Shown here: piece by piece, positions 20,668 to 29,552 of the stretch | Numbering within the stretch: the first letter of the stretch is position 1 | Layout of the letters: every line of letters starts with the position of its first letter | Assembly (NCBI GenBank): GCA_013178275.1 | Contig: JABLWZ010000019.1 | Coordinates: 114,515 to 178,514, forward strand | DNA length: 64,000 nucleotides | Reading direction: 5' to 3' | Source: Bacillota bacterium | GTDB lineage: Bacteria; Bacillota; Ch66; Ch109 | Position numbers and translations under genes: made by a program | Notes under the pieces: model-generated | The model's input: only the letters and a program-made list of their open reading frames with translations | Told to the model about the DNA's origin: nothing | The model's database searches: none

Positions 20668-21943
20668 TCTTGACTCCTGGCTGATAGAGCTGGCGGAGAA
20701 GGTAGAGCGGGATGCCTCGGTCATGTATCGGGAGATCGAGGATACCTCGCGGTATAACCAGCTCAAGGTTCTGCACAGCTTCCGCGAGGCCGGGGTGACC
20801 GAGTATCACCTGAAGGAGACCACCGGTTACGGATACGGCGACCTGGGTCGGGACACCCTGGATAAGATTTACGCCCGCCTGTTCGGTTTTGAAGCCGGCC
20901 TGGTCAGGGCCCAGATAGTTTCGGGTACCCACGCTCTGGCCCTAGCCTTATACGGCAACCTGAAACCAGGGGATCACTTGCTCTCGGTCACTGGCGAACC
21001 TTACGACACCCTGACGGAGATCATCGGTAGTGAAGAAACCAGGGGTGCCGGTTCTCTACGCGATCTGGGTGTCACCTTCAGCCGGGTCCCGCTTCTGCCG
21101 ACCGGGGTTCCGGACCTGGAAGGGATAAAGACAGCGGTCACGCCAGACACCCGTATGGTTTATATCCAGCGTTCTTCTGGTTATTCCTGGCGCTCCTCCC
21201 TGACTATCGAAAAGATTCGGGAGATAATCCAGACCGTCAAACAGGTGAATCCCAATACCATCTGCCTGGTGGACAACTGCTACGGTGAGTTCGTTCAAAG
21301 GGCGGAACCGGGGGAGGTAGGGGCTGATCTGGCCGCGGGTTCCCTGATCAAGAACCCGGGTGGGGGGCTGGCGCCGACCGGCGGTTACCTGGTGGGGAAA
21401 AAGGAGTATATCCAGGGCGCGGCCAGGAGAATGACCGCTCCCGGGATCGAGGGAAACGTCGGCTCCAGCCTGGGTGTCAACCGGTGGTTCTACCAGGGGC
21501 TCTATATGTCGCCGCACATAGTGGGGGAGTCTTTGAAGGGAGCGGTCTTCGCCGCCCGGCTGTTCGAGAGGCTGGGATTGAAGGTCAGCCCCCGGTACGA
21601 TGGAGAGCGGGGAGACATCATCCAGGCCATCGAATTCGGCCGCCCCGAGTCTCTGGTCCAGTTCTGCCAGGCCGTACAGGGGTGTTCCCCGGTCGATTCC
21701 ATGGCCAAACCCGTGCCGGGCCAGCTTCCCGGGTACGACCACGAAGTAATAATGGCGGCCGGCTGCTTCGTCCAGGGAGCGACCCTGGAGCTGAGCGCCG
21801 ACGCGCCAATGCGGGAACCGTATATCGCATATTTACAGGGCGGCCTCATGGCCGACCATACCTGGATAGCCGCCCTCTGCGCCGCCCAGTCTCTCTGGCA
21901 GCACGGGTACCTCCCTAGTGGATCCTGCGCACCAGCCCGATGA
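20627..21943 (+). CDS. ynbB: PLP-dependent methionine gamma-lyase-like protein (YnbB / aluminium-resistance family)
   Basis: Fold-type I PLP enzyme. The Schiff-base lysine lies in [21 protein letters not shown] near residue 242, the cofactor-binding region is [17 protein letters not shown], and the C-terminal segment contains [20 protein letters not shown]. The family is annotated as methionine gamma-lyase-like or aluminium resistance protein, and its reaction is unsettled. In Bacillus it follows hflX as here. The start lies inside the hflX 3' end, after GGGGGGAG. The last 29 bases overlap the lexA 3' end on the opposite strand, so the two transcripts converge. Confidence 0.9.
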   Translation: MFMTLKNFLKRAYDLDSWLIELAEKVERDASVMYREIEDTSRYNQLKVLHSFREAGVTEYHLKETTGYGYGDLGRDTLDKIYARLFGFEAGLVRAQIVSGTHALALALYGNLKPGDHLLSVTGEPYDTLTEIIGSEETRGAGSLRDLGVTFSRVPLLPTGVPDLEGIKTAVTPDTRMVYIQRSSGYSWRSSLTIEKIREIIQTVKQVNPNTICLVDNCYGEFVQRAEPGEVGADLAAGSLIKNPGGGLAPTGGYLVGKKEYIQGAARRMTAPGIEGNVGSSLGVNRWFYQGLYMSPHIVGESLKGAVFAARLFERLGLKVSPRYDGERGDIIQAIEFGRPESLVQFCQAVQGCSPVDSMAKPVPGQLPGYDHEVIMAAGCFVQGATLELSADAPMREPYIAYLQGGLMADHTWIAALCAAQSLWQHGYLPSGSCAPAR

Positions 21944-22532
21944 CCTTGCCCAGGATATCGACGTTACGGGTTATGATAGGATCATACTGCGGGTTCTCCG
22001 GCTGCAGCCTCACCCGGTCGGGCTCCTTGAACCAGCGCTTGACAGTCGCCTCGTCCTCCAGCAGCGCAACCACTATCTCGCCGTTCTGGGCCACCTTCTG
22101 CGGACGCACGATCACGAAATCACCGTCGAAGATGCCCGCCCCGATCATGCTCTCACCGCGCACCTTGAGCATGAAGACGTCTTCATCCCTCACGAAGTCC
22201 AGCGGCAGGGGGAAGCTGTCTTCCACGTTCTCCACCGCCAGGATGGGTTCCCCGGCTGTCACCCTGCCCACCACCGGCACGTTGACCATCTCCTTGCGCC
22301 GGATCGGCGCCTTGTCGGACATGATCTCGATCGCCCGGGGCTTGGTGGGGTCGCGGCGGATCAAACCCTTTTCCTCGAGGCGCCGAAGGTGCCCGTGCAC
22401 CGTGGAACTGGAGTAGAGCCCGACCGCCTGTCCGATTTCCCTAACCGAGGGAGGATAGCCCTTTTCGTTTATCTGCTGGCGAATGTAATTAAGGATGGCA
22501 GCTTGTCGGTCCTGCAAGCGTCCTCTTTTCAC
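21915..22532 (-). CDS. lexA: LexA repressor
   Basis: SOS repressor of 205 residues. The N-terminal winged helix ([40 protein letters not shown]) is followed by an S24 self-cleavage domain with the cleavage pair Ala-Gly in VTAGEPILA, catalytic Ser in GESMIGAGI near residue 127 and catalytic Lys in EDEATVKRW near 164. The GTG start at 22532 has GGGAG upstream. An inverted repeat at 22594 overlapping the likely promoter suggests autoregulation. The location downstream of hflX/ynbB agrees with Firmicute order. Confidence 0.97.
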   Translation of the reverse strand: MKRGRLQDRQAAILNYIRQQINEKGYPPSVREIGQAVGLYSSSTVHGHLRRLEEKGLIRRDPTKPRAIEIMSDKAPIRRKEMVNVPVVGRVTAGEPILAVENVEDSFPLPLDFVRDEDVFMLKVRGESMIGAGIFDGDFVIVRPQKVAQNGEIVVALLEDEATVKRWFKEPDRVRLQPENPQYDPIITRNVDILGKVIGLVRRIH

Positions 22533-22566
22533 ATTATCACTCCCATAACTTGATTTATTTGACTAA

Positions 22567-22605
22567 AGTATAGCACACCACCCCCCAAAAAGGAAACATT
22601 TGTTT
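22567..22605 (-). promoter_or_regulatory. lexA promoter with candidate LexA box
   Basis: Reading on the minus strand, a TATACT -10 (22572-22567) lies behind a weak -35. The repeat AAACA-TT-TGTTT at 22594-22605 sits across that -35 region. Its 5-bp arms resemble the Gram-positive SOS operator form GAACA-N2-TGTTC. Confidence 0.5.
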
Positions 22606-22813
22606 GAGAATGAGCGGTATTGTCAGCAACACCGGAGATAATCAGATTATCTAATATTGGAGCGATAAAAAGCTTAATCGGTAAGTCAGGAGAACTGCGG
22701 TTTGGGTGTGATTAGATATCTAGAAGGGAAGCTCGAACAAGCTGAACTCGACCACCGGGGATAAAAAAGATCAATACTGCTAGAAGGGAGTGAGAGCTGA
22801 AAATAACGCGTTC

Positions 22814-23560
22814 TTATGATTCCTGCTCCCAGAACTGCGCCCGGCCGCCGTTCTGCAGAGACCTCATCAGCCTCAGGTGGATACCCGGGATCTCCTTTTC
22901 GAGTCCCTGGACGATCTGCTTGACCTGTGCCCGCTTGGTGTGCCCAGCGGCAGGGCAGGGGGTGTCCAGCACCGGGAGCTTGAGTTCCTCCGCCAGTTGG
23001 ACGATCGACAACTCCCGCACATAGACCAGAGGGCGTATCACCTCCAGGTCCTGCCTCGAGAGGTGGGTGACCGGTGAAAACGAGGCCACCTGCCCGGTAT
23101 AGAACATGTTCAGCAGCAGTGTCTCGACCGCGTCGTCCGCGTGGTGAGCATAGGCGATCTTGCTGCAGCCCAGCTTCTTGGCCAGGTTGTTCAACGCCCC
23201 GCGCCGCAGGTGCGAGCAGAGGGCGCAGGGATTGGACTCCGAACGGGTTTCGAAGACTATCCTGGCCAGGTTGACGCTGTGGATGTGGTAGGGTACCGAG
23301 AGGGAAGCACAGAAAGACTCCAGCCGGGAAAAGTCGGACCCAAACCCCTGGTCCAGGGTGGCGACCGACAGGCTGAACTTTACCGGGGCAATCTTCGAAA
23401 GCCGGTTCAGCATCAGGAGTAGCACCAGACTGTCCTTGCCCCCCGAGAGCCCCAGCATGATGTGGTCGCCGTCCTTTATCATGCGGTAGTCGGCGATCGC
23501 CCGGCCCACCTGGCGGCGGATTATCTTTTCGGCCGCTGACGCGTGCTGCTCTTCGCTCAT
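22814..23560 (-). CDS. TtcA-like tRNA 2-thiolation ATPase
   Basis: PP-loop N-type ATP pyrophosphatase of the TtcA/TtuA group. The PP-loop SGGKDSLVLLLML lies near residue 39, and cysteines typical of the cluster-bearing members are present (NPCALCSHLRRG near 111-114, and DTPCPAAGHT near 200). These enzymes thiolate tRNA, with TtcA acting on C32, using a [4Fe-4S] cluster. At 248 residues it is short for TtcA but complete by motif. The gene is alone, with no terminator obvious to me between it and ychF, which diverges from it. The exact target base is uncertain. Confidence 0.85.
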   Translation of the reverse strand: MSEEQHASAAEKIIRRQVGRAIADYRMIKDGDHIMLGLSGGKDSLVLLLMLNRLSKIAPVKFSLSVATLDQGFGSDFSRLESFCASLSVPYHIHSVNLARIVFETRSESNPCALCSHLRRGALNNLAKKLGCSKIAYAHHADDAVETLLLNMFYTGQVASFSPVTHLSRQDLEVIRPLVYVRELSIVQLAEELKLPVLDTPCPAAGHTKRAQVKQIVQGLEKEIPGIHLRLMRSLQNGGRAQFWEQES

Positions 23561-23667
23561 GCCTTTTCCTCCCGAGTAACGCTTATATTATAACCTATCG
23601 ATTGAATCATGGGGTCGCATGGAGTAAAATTACCTGGAGGAAATTAAACAGTTGAGGAGAATTTGCC

Positions 23668-24756
23668 TTGTTGTCATGCGGCTTAATCGGACTGCCCCTG
23701 GTGGGGAAGACCACCCTGTACAACCTGCTCACCAAGTCGGCCCAGGAGACCTCGTCCTTCTTCACCGGGAAAACTGAAGCCCACAAGGGCATCGCGATGA
23801 TCCCCGATGCCCGTATCGATTTCCTGTCCGGGATCTACAAGCCCCGCAAGACCATCTACGCCCAGCTCGAGGTGGTGGACCTGGTGGGGCTGGTTAAGGG
23901 GGCCAGCGAAGGACAGGGCGTCGGCAACGCCTACCTGTCCCAGGCGCGAAACGTAGACTCCCTGGTGCACGTAGTAAGGGTTTTCAACAACCCCGACGTG
24001 CCTCACCCGGAAGGGAAGATAGACCCCCTGCGGGACATCGAAACCATCAACCTGGAGCTGCTGTTCTCCGACCTCGACATGGTCGAGAAGCGGATCGAGA
24101 GGATCGAGGCGGGCAAAAAGAAAGCGGACCAGGCGAAGGAACTGTCCATCCTCGGCCGCATCCGGGACGCCCTCCACAACGAAAAGACCGTGCACAGCCT
24201 GGACCTGACCGATGAGGAAAGCGCCTATATCAGGTCTTTCGCCCTGTTCACCGAGAAGCCGATGATCCTGGTGGTCAATATCGACGAGGAGCAGCTGCGG
24301 GCCAAAGACTACCCGCACCAGGAGGCTCTGCGCCAATACGCCGGGGAAAAATCCATGCCGCTGCTGGAGATCTGCGCCCAGGCCGAGCTGGAGATAAGCC
24401 AGTTGGAGCCCGGGGACCAGGAGGAGTTCATGCTCGACCTGGGGATAGCCGAGAGCGGGATCAGCCTGCTGGCCCGCAGCATCTATCACCACCTGAAGCT
24501 GATCTCGTTCTTCACGGTAGGGGAGGACGAGGTCCGGGCCTGGACCATCGACGAGGGAATCACGGCCCGTGCCGCGGCGGGGAAAATCCACTCCGACCTG
24601 GAACGCGGGTTCATCCGCGCGGAGGTGATCAAATACTCGGACCTGCACGAACTTGGAAACATCACCCGGGTCAAAGAAAAGGGTCTTTTCCGCCTGGAAG
24701 GGAAAGAATATATCGTAGTCGACGGTGACATCATGTCCATCCGGTTCAACGTCTAG
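23668..24756 (+). CDS. ychF: Redox-regulated ATPase YchF (Obg-like)
   Basis: TRAFAC-class P-loop protein that prefers ATP. G1 is GLPLVGKTTLYNLLT at the very N-terminus, the switch region includes LEVVDLVGLVKGASEGQGVGNAYL, the G4 position is NIDEE rather than NKxD as expected for YchF, and a C-terminal TGS-like domain (FFTVGEDEVRAWTIDEGITA) follows. The TTG start at 23668 has GAGGAGA upstream. At 362 residues it is normal for the family. It is followed after 15 bases by cca, so the two may be cotranscribed. Confidence 0.95.
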   Translation: MLSCGLIGLPLVGKTTLYNLLTKSAQETSSFFTGKTEAHKGIAMIPDARIDFLSGIYKPRKTIYAQLEVVDLVGLVKGASEGQGVGNAYLSQARNVDSLVHVVRVFNNPDVPHPEGKIDPLRDIETINLELLFSDLDMVEKRIERIEAGKKKADQAKELSILGRIRDALHNEKTVHSLDLTDEESAYIRSFALFTEKPMILVVNIDEEQLRAKDYPHQEALRQYAGEKSMPLLEICAQAELEISQLEPGDQEEFMLDLGIAESGISLLARSIYHHLKLISFFTVGEDEVRAWTIDEGITARAAAGKIHSDLERGFIRAEVIKYSDLHELGNITRVKEKGLFRLEGKEYIVVDGDIMSIRFNV

Positions 24757-24771
24757 CCCCGGGAGGAAAAC

Positions 24772-26244
24772 ATGGAACCAGGACCCCTGAACGCAGTAGA
24801 ATCAGCGACCGCGATATCCCGGGCCCACCGGCAGCCCCTGTATGTGGTGGGAGGTACGGTCAGGGACGTCCTTATCGGCCGGGTGAGCCGCGATATCGAC
24901 CTGCTTTTTTTCGGGGACGCCTGGGAGATGGCGGCGGAACTGGCCCGCGAGATCGGGGGAAGCTGGTTCGTGCTGGATGAAGCTCACCGGCAGGTCCGGG
25001 TCGTATCCCGAGGCGGCCACGGTTTTCACCTGGACATATCTGAATCCCGGGGAGCGACCCTGCTGGAAAACCTCGGGCAGCGCGACTTCACCGTTAACGC
25101 CATGGCCCTCAGCATCGAAGACTACCAGGGTTTCCTGATTGACCAGGACCTGAATCGACTGAAGGAGCGAGTCGTCGATCCCGTCGGCGGCCTGCCCGAT
25201 ATCCGGGAGCGCACCCTGCGGGTCAGCCACCGGCTGGCCTTCGAAGACGACCCCCTGAGAATGCTGCGGGCGCTTCGCCTCGCTGGGAAGATCGGTCTGG
25301 TGATCGAACCGGTCACACGTCAGATGATAATCGACAGTTCCGGCCTTTTACGGCAGTCCGCCCCCGAGCGGGTGAGAGACGAGATCTTTCAGATCCTGTC
25401 CCTGCCGCAGTCAGCCGGCCTGATAGTTGAATCCCATAGTCTGGGCCTCCTAAGGGCGGTGCTTCCAGAGATGGCTGCCACCGTGGGGGTGACCCAGAAC
25501 CAGCACCACGCCCTGGACGTCTGGGGACACAGCCTCGCCGCCCTGAAAAGCCTGGAGAGCCGTCCCTGGCTGGGTCTGGACCTGGGGGATGAGATACAGG
25601 GCCGCCTGGATGGATACCTGAACCACCCGCTGTCAGAAGGGCGCCCCCGCTGGCTGCTGCTTAAAATGACGGCCCTGCTGCACGACGTCGGCAAGCCGAA
25701 GGTACGGCAGGAAGGGCCGGAGGGAAAGGTGACCTTTTACCGTCACGAGTCGGTCGGTGCCGGGATGGTCTCGTCGATAGCCGATCGCCTCAGACTCTCC
25801 CGGCGGGAGGAGCGGTTTCTGAGCACGGTGGTCTACCATCACCTGCGTCCGCTGCACCTGTTCCTGGCCAAGAACCATACCATGAAAGCGGAGTACCGGT
25901 TCTTCAAACAGCTCGGGAACGAGACCGCGGCTGTTCTTCTGCTTTCCCTGGCCGACCGCAGCGCCGGCAAACCCGAGCGAGAGGCCGCGGAGACCATCGA
26001 ATACTTCAAGTTCTGCGAACAGCTTTTAAAGAACTACCACCAGGAATACCTGAACGCCACCCATGACCGGCTGATAGGCGGGGAGGAACTGGTATCGAGG
26101 TTCGGGCTGTCCCCGGGTCCGCTGGTAGGCAGGATACTCGACCAGGTGGAAGAAGCACAGATGGAGAGCCGTATCTCCACCCGCGACGATGCCTATGGTC
26201 TGGTAAGAAACATCCTGGACCAGGAAAAACTCGACCGGATTTAG
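24772..26244 (+). CDS. cca: CCA tRNA nucleotidyltransferase / poly(A) polymerase family with HD domain
   Basis: Class II nucleotidyltransferase. The head domain has VVGGTVRDVLIGRVSRDIDL (GG and DxD catalytic motif near residues 22-43) and the neck has RDFTVNAMALSIED and RMLRALRLAGKIGL. The second half has an HD phosphohydrolase motif (LLHDVGKPKV near residue 305), as in HD-bearing bacterial CCA enzymes. It repairs or completes the tRNA 3' CCA end. A split A-adding/CC-adding specificity cannot be excluded from sequence. It sits between ychF and the DUF1992 gene with short gaps. Confidence 0.9.
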   Translation: MEPGPLNAVESATAISRAHRQPLYVVGGTVRDVLIGRVSRDIDLLFFGDAWEMAAELAREIGGSWFVLDEAHRQVRVVSRGGHGFHLDISESRGATLLENLGQRDFTVNAMALSIEDYQGFLIDQDLNRLKERVVDPVGGLPDIRERTLRVSHRLAFEDDPLRMLRALRLAGKIGLVIEPVTRQMIIDSSGLLRQSAPERVRDEIFQILSLPQSAGLIVESHSLGLLRAVLPEMAATVGVTQNQHHALDVWGHSLAALKSLESRPWLGLDLGDEIQGRLDGYLNHPLSEGRPRWLLLKMTALLHDVGKPKVRQEGPEGKVTFYRHESVGAGMVSSIADRLRLSRREERFLSTVVYHHLRPLHLFLAKNHTMKAEYRFFKQLGNETAAVLLLSLADRSAGKPEREAAETIEYFKFCEQLLKNYHQEYLNATHDRLIGGEELVSRFGLSPGPLVGRILDQVEEAQMESRISTRDDAYGLVRNILDQEKLDRI

Positions 26245-26257
26245 AGAGGGTAAGACT

Positions 26258-27052
26258 ATGTTCTGGCAATCGTGGCGCAGAAAAAACTTAAGTCTGCAGG
26301 ACCCGGGTACGACAGTGAGCGCTGACATCGAGGAAACGCTTTCCCCGTCAGCGGAGGATGAACCCGAGGGGGAAGCGGCAGACGATAAGTCCGCGGCCGA
26401 TTCGGTAGAAGCCGCTGAAAGCGGCGTGACCGCCGGAGAAACGGACGAGGAACCCGTTACGGAACCCATAGATACCAAGCCGGCGCTCAAGGAGCCCACC
26501 AACTTCGAGGTCCGCGAGATGGTGATGCGGCAGCTGAAAGAGGCCAGAAAAATCGCCCGATACATGCAGAGCACCGAGGACCTGGTCGAGGAAAAGATAC
26601 GCAAGGCCATGGAAAAAGGGGATTTCGACCGGATCGAGGGAAAGGGCAAGCCGATCAAAATGGAGGAGAACCCGTTCGAGGACCCGACCCTCAGGCTCCC
26701 GTTCAAGATGCTGAAAGACGCGGGTTTCGCCCCTTACTGGATCGAGCTGGGCAAGGACATCGACGCGGAGATCGAGGGCGCCCGGATGCTTTTCGACAAG
26801 TTCCTCGACGGCCTCCGGTGGCGGAAGTCGAGGAGAGGGTTCCTGGACTGGAACCCCGATCTGGACCACCGGCGCGATCAGGTGCTGGAATCCTGCGCCC
26901 GCAAGTTCGAAGAAGCCAACAAGAAGATCGACCTGTACAACCGGATCGTGCCCATCTACTGGATGCAGCGGCATAAGGTCGACGAGCGGCACGAACTCTC
27001 CCAGATGCGCCGGAAGTGGGAAGATCTGGTGGTCAGGCCAACCCTCAAATAA
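26258..27052 (+). CDS. DUF1992 (DnaJ-homologue C28 conserved domain) protein
   Basis: The C-terminal ~130 residues carry the DUF1992 signature (EEKIRKAMEKGDFDRIEGKG followed by KPIKMEENPFEDPTLRLPFK). The N-terminal ~85 residues are an acidic, low-complexity Glu/Asp/Ser/Ala tract. No J domain is present despite the family name. Function is unknown. It is closely spaced between cca and nfo, 14 bases from each. Confidence 0.85.
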   Translation: MFWQSWRRKNLSLQDPGTTVSADIEETLSPSAEDEPEGEAADDKSAADSVEAAESGVTAGETDEEPVTEPIDTKPALKEPTNFEVREMVMRQLKEARKIARYMQSTEDLVEEKIRKAMEKGDFDRIEGKGKPIKMEENPFEDPTLRLPFKMLKDAGFAPYWIELGKDIDAEIEGARMLFDKFLDGLRWRKSRRGFLDWNPDLDHRRDQVLESCARKFEEANKKIDLYNRIVPIYWMQRHKVDERHELSQMRRKWEDLVVRPTLK

Positions 27053-27066
27053 TAAGGAGGATTCAC

Positions 27067-27897
27067 ATGTTCATCGGAGCCCACCTGTCGATATCGAAAG
27101 GGTTCAAGGCCACCGTTATGCTGGCTCACGAGATTGGCGCCAACACCTTTCAGTTTTTCACCCGCAACCCTCGCGGCTCAAAGGCCAAGGCCCTGGACGA
27201 CAAGGACCTGGCCGATAGCATGTCCCTCAGGCGGGAGTACGGCTTCGGCCCCCTGGTGGCGCACACCCCTTACACCATCAATCTCGGCGCTTCCAACCCC
27301 GACACCTGGGAATTCGCCGTCAGCACCCTGAAGGACGACCTGATTCGGGCGGAAAAGGTGGGGGCGCTGCTGGTGGTGCATCCCGGCAGCCACGGAGGTC
27401 AGGGGATCGAATACGGCCTTTCCAGGGTCGTCGATGGGCTGAACCGCGCGCTGGCAGATTCCGGTGAAAACCTGCTGCTCCTGGAGGCCATGTCTGGCCA
27501 GGGAAACGAGGTGGGGTCCACCTTCGAGGAACTTAACCAGCTCATGCAGGGAGTAAAAAAAAGGGGGAGGGTGGGTATCGCGCTAGACACCTGCCACCTT
27601 TACGGGGCCGGGTACGACCTGAAAAACGACCTGGACGGGGTTTTAGCCTCGTTTGACAGGAAAATAGGCTTGAAATACCTGCACGCTTTACATATCAACG
27701 ATTCCGAGACGATGCTGGGCAGCCACCGAGACCGACACGCGAACCTGGGCAACGGATCGCTGGGCATGGAATTTTTCGCCAAGGTGGTAAAAAACCCGGT
27801 TTTCAAGCAGATTCCGCTGATCCTGGAAACACCGGATGACTCAGAACAATCTCATCACAAGCGCGAGATAGAATTCCTCAAGAAAAATTCCAGGTAA
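27067..27897 (+). CDS. nfo: Deoxyribonuclease IV (AP endonuclease, Nfo)
   Basis: Trinuclear-zinc TIM-barrel endonuclease that cuts abasic sites in base-excision repair. Family motifs are MFIGAHLSISKGF, VVHPGSHGG, LLEAMSGQGNEVGSTFEEL, GIALDTCHLYGAGYDL and LHINDSETMLGSHRDRHANLG with GLIxxE-like ILETPDDS at the end. ATG 27067 has AAGGAGG at ideal spacing and gives 276 residues. It ends the + strand housekeeping block. Confidence 0.96.
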   Translation: MFIGAHLSISKGFKATVMLAHEIGANTFQFFTRNPRGSKAKALDDKDLADSMSLRREYGFGPLVAHTPYTINLGASNPDTWEFAVSTLKDDLIRAEKVGALLVVHPGSHGGQGIEYGLSRVVDGLNRALADSGENLLLLEAMSGQGNEVGSTFEELNQLMQGVKKRGRVGIALDTCHLYGAGYDLKNDLDGVLASFDRKIGLKYLHALHINDSETMLGSHRDRHANLGNGSLGMEFFAKVVKNPVFKQIPLILETPDDSEQSHHKREIEFLKKNSR

Positions 27898-28084
27898 AAA
27901 CCGAGTCCCGAGAATGGCTCAGAAAACGCTTCGGGAACGCGGGCAAAGGTAAAGGCATCGCTGGGGGAATAAGAAGAGCCTGAAGTAGGGAAAACCAAGC
28001 CCTCCCTCAACTCATTTTTGCAACTTCCTATAATGGTTATTATGTAAACTTTATTGGATTTTCAGTTCGGTCGTGTCTAAACCG

Positions 28085-28202
28085 AAAGTTTACAGAATAA
28101 CCCGGGGTTTCGTCAGTAGTATGTTTACCAACGAGCCTTATAACGGTGCATCTGAAGTGTTTACAAAAGAACCCGGGGATGCAAAAGCAGTATGTTTCAC
28201 TA
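28085..28202 (+). repeat. Two-copy ~71-bp imperfect tandem repeat
   Basis: GTTTACAGAATAACCCGGGG..AGTATGTTTACC near 28088-28128 recurs 71 bases later as GTTTACAAAAGAACCCGGGG..AGTATGTTTCAC near 28158-28200. A weaker GTAAAC half appears upstream near 28044. No role can be read from sequence. Confidence 0.6.
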
Positions 28203-28296
28203 CTGCTTTTTCTCTTCGATAACCCGCTCGTATCTTTCAGATATAACCCCCTGTAAACCACTTCTGGCCTGGGCCAAATTTTTCTCCTGGAGACAT

Positions 28297-28353
28297 AAAA
28301 ACACCTCCTTCGAGAATCGCTCAGGAGGTGTTTTTTTATTTCGGGCATACATC
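28297..28353 (+). repeat. Dispersed hairpin repeat, copy 1
   Basis: AAAAACACCTCCT pairs with AGGAGGTGTTTTT around a TCGAGAATCGCTC loop, then ATTTCGGGCATACATCT. The same ~57-bp sequence recurs at 34167 and 50485. It would work as a terminator, but the conserved loop and tail make it a repeat family rather than a chance terminator. Confidence 0.8.
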
Positions 28354-28428
28354 TGTGTATCGACGGCAGGTAAAACCGCTTACAAGGCATTTATTCCGGT
28401 CTAATCCAGTTTCTGCAAAAATACACCC

Positions 28429-28469
28429 GCCTCCCCCTCTCTTTTCCTGGTTCCCGTCAGAGGGGAGGC
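28429..28469. terminator. GC-rich hairpin, possible terminator
   Basis: GCCTCCCCCTCT pairs with AGAGGGGAGGC with one bulge. The right side is followed by TCTTCTTCTCC rather than a clean T run, so terminator function is uncertain. Confidence 0.4.
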
Positions 28470-28610
28470 TCTTCTTCTCCTGCTTTCAGACCCCTTCCAT
28501 TTCTATTTCCATTTTCTGTATCTGTCTTCTGATTAAATAATAACGAACATATGTACTGGTGTCAAGTTGGTGGGTATATATTTTAACAGTTCATTTGAAG
28601 TAATCTCTTT

Positions 28611-29054
28611 CTAGTACATTCCCCGGTCGTTAACATGGCACTTGATGGACCTGGCACGGCAAAAAGACTCAAATGTATCCCTAATTTCTTTACTTTTACG
28701 GTACCTTTTGGCATTAATATTAAAAGGCTTACCTTTCCCATTTTTAGGAATTATCCGAATAAAGGGATTCAAAAACTCCCACGCGATCGATGAAAAGTAT
28801 ACTTCTTCTATATCCTCCCACCTTATCTCGTCCTTGCCGCACCTGATAATTTCATCATCAAAATACAGCTTCCTGGGTATGTTTAAATAAGCGATAAAAG
28901 CAAATACAACAATAAGAAAATAATATAAGTGTGCCATGTTGATAGACAGAAGTAGTCCAAATCCTACTATGCCCGCGACTGCTGAAACCAACTGCCAGGT
29001 AACCAGCTTAATTTTATACGAATATGCTCTTTTTTCAGCAGCGCTCTTAACCAT
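28611..29054 (-). CDS. Small membrane protein with C-terminal PH-like/YcxB-type region
   Basis: Unassigned 147-residue protein. Two transmembrane helices lie near residues 20-55 (LVSAVAGIVGFGLLLSI and YYFLIVVFAFIAYLNI), followed by a cytosolic region with PRKLYFDDEIIRCGKDEIRW and IEEVYFSSIAWEFLNPFIRI, a pattern like the small membrane proteins with a bacterial PH-like fold (YcxB). AT-rich codon use matches the Van-like genes to its right, not nfo to its left. No partner is evident. Confidence 0.65.
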   Translation of the reverse strand: MVKSAAEKRAYSYKIKLVTWQLVSAVAGIVGFGLLLSINMAHLYYFLIVVFAFIAYLNIPRKLYFDDEIIRCGKDEIRWEDIEEVYFSSIAWEFLNPFIRIIPKNGKGKPFNINAKRYRKSKEIRDTFESFCRARSIKCHVNDRGMY

Positions 29055-29225
29055 CGCATGTCCTATTGCCTGATAAAGGTCTTATAACCCTTTTAGCTCC
29101 CTGTACATTACTCTTATTTCATATATTCTATGAGTTAATAAATACTCCTTCATTCAAATTTGGGCTTATCTTCACCCAGGTCCAGGCCTCTCCCCTTTTT
29201 ATACTCCCTCACCCTTCCAGAAACA

Positions 29226-29267
29226 AAAACGCCTCCCGCTATAACCTATTAGGAAGCGTTTGATCAA
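29226..29267 (-). terminator. Terminator downstream of the vanW-like remnant
   Basis: On the minus strand AAACGCTTCC pairs with GGAGGCGTTT (one mismatch) followed by TTGTTT. It ends the unit that holds the remnant at 29293-29430. Confidence 0.55.
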
Positions 29268-29292
29268 AAAGCTCTCTTAAAAACTTTTGCTA

Positions 29293-29430
29293 TTATTCAT
29301 TTAAGTATGTGCTCACCCTGTCCTGAATCAATTGGGCAGTCGTTTCCGCTTTACCACCCTAATCGTGATTGACCAAGCAACGGCTTAGCAGTAAGAATGG
29401 ATACAGCTGAGTAATTCTTTTTCTTTTCAT
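29293..29430 (-). pseudogene. vanW-like gene remnant fused in frame to a foreign C-terminal fragment
   Basis: An ATG behind AAGAAGG opens MKRKRITQLYPFLLL, which matches the start of VanW proteins as I remember it (MxRKRxTQxxPFLL). The resemblance stops after ~14 residues, and a TAG follows at codon 24. The same frame then continues GGKAETTAQLIQDRVSTYLN to a TAA, which resembles the C-terminal end of extracellular solute-binding proteins (AQxIQDRVxTYLxE). This looks like a deletion scar joining the start of one gene to the end of another. The phased repeat at 29506 sits upstream, as for vanY. The VanW match is moderately sure; the second fragment is tentative. Confidence 0.5.
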
Positions 29431-29505
29431 GTCCGCGCCTTCTTTCGGCAGTATAAAAGCCTGTCCGATTCGGCAATTTCATCTTATCGAAATCAGGCAG
29501 GCGAT

Positions 29506-29547
29506 GTTGGAATTTTAGCTTATCAAAATCTTAATAAATTCTTATGA
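29506..29547 (-). promoter_or_regulatory. VanR-type phased repeat upstream of the vanW-like remnant
   Basis: Read on the + strand: GCTTAT-N5-TCTTAA-N5-TCTTAT, an 11-bp period. The whole 42-bp block matches the block at 30639-30680 at 32 of 42 positions. An imperfect hairpin at 29459-29502 follows in the direction of the remnant. Confidence 0.55.
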
Positions 29548-29552
29548 AGAAC

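Larger units (their letters stand above)
27898..28610. other. Gene-free stretch after nfo
   Basis: No coding sequence is supported in these 713 bases. They hold a two-copy 71-bp tandem repeat, one copy of the dispersed hairpin repeat and a GC-rich hairpin, listed separately. Base composition changes here from GC-rich to AT-rich. Confidence 0.6.

Noticed and set aside
22606..22813. Possible small gene or RNA between lexA and the ttcA-like gene
   Set aside because: No frame, hairpin with T run or conserved motif could be supported.
28085..28353. CRISPR-like array
   Set aside because: Only two long imperfect units exist, without constant short repeats, regular spacers or nearby cas genes.
29066..29263. 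A 65-codon + strand frame between two minus-strand features
   Set aside because: There is no ribosome site or similarity, and it overlaps the terminator at 29226.
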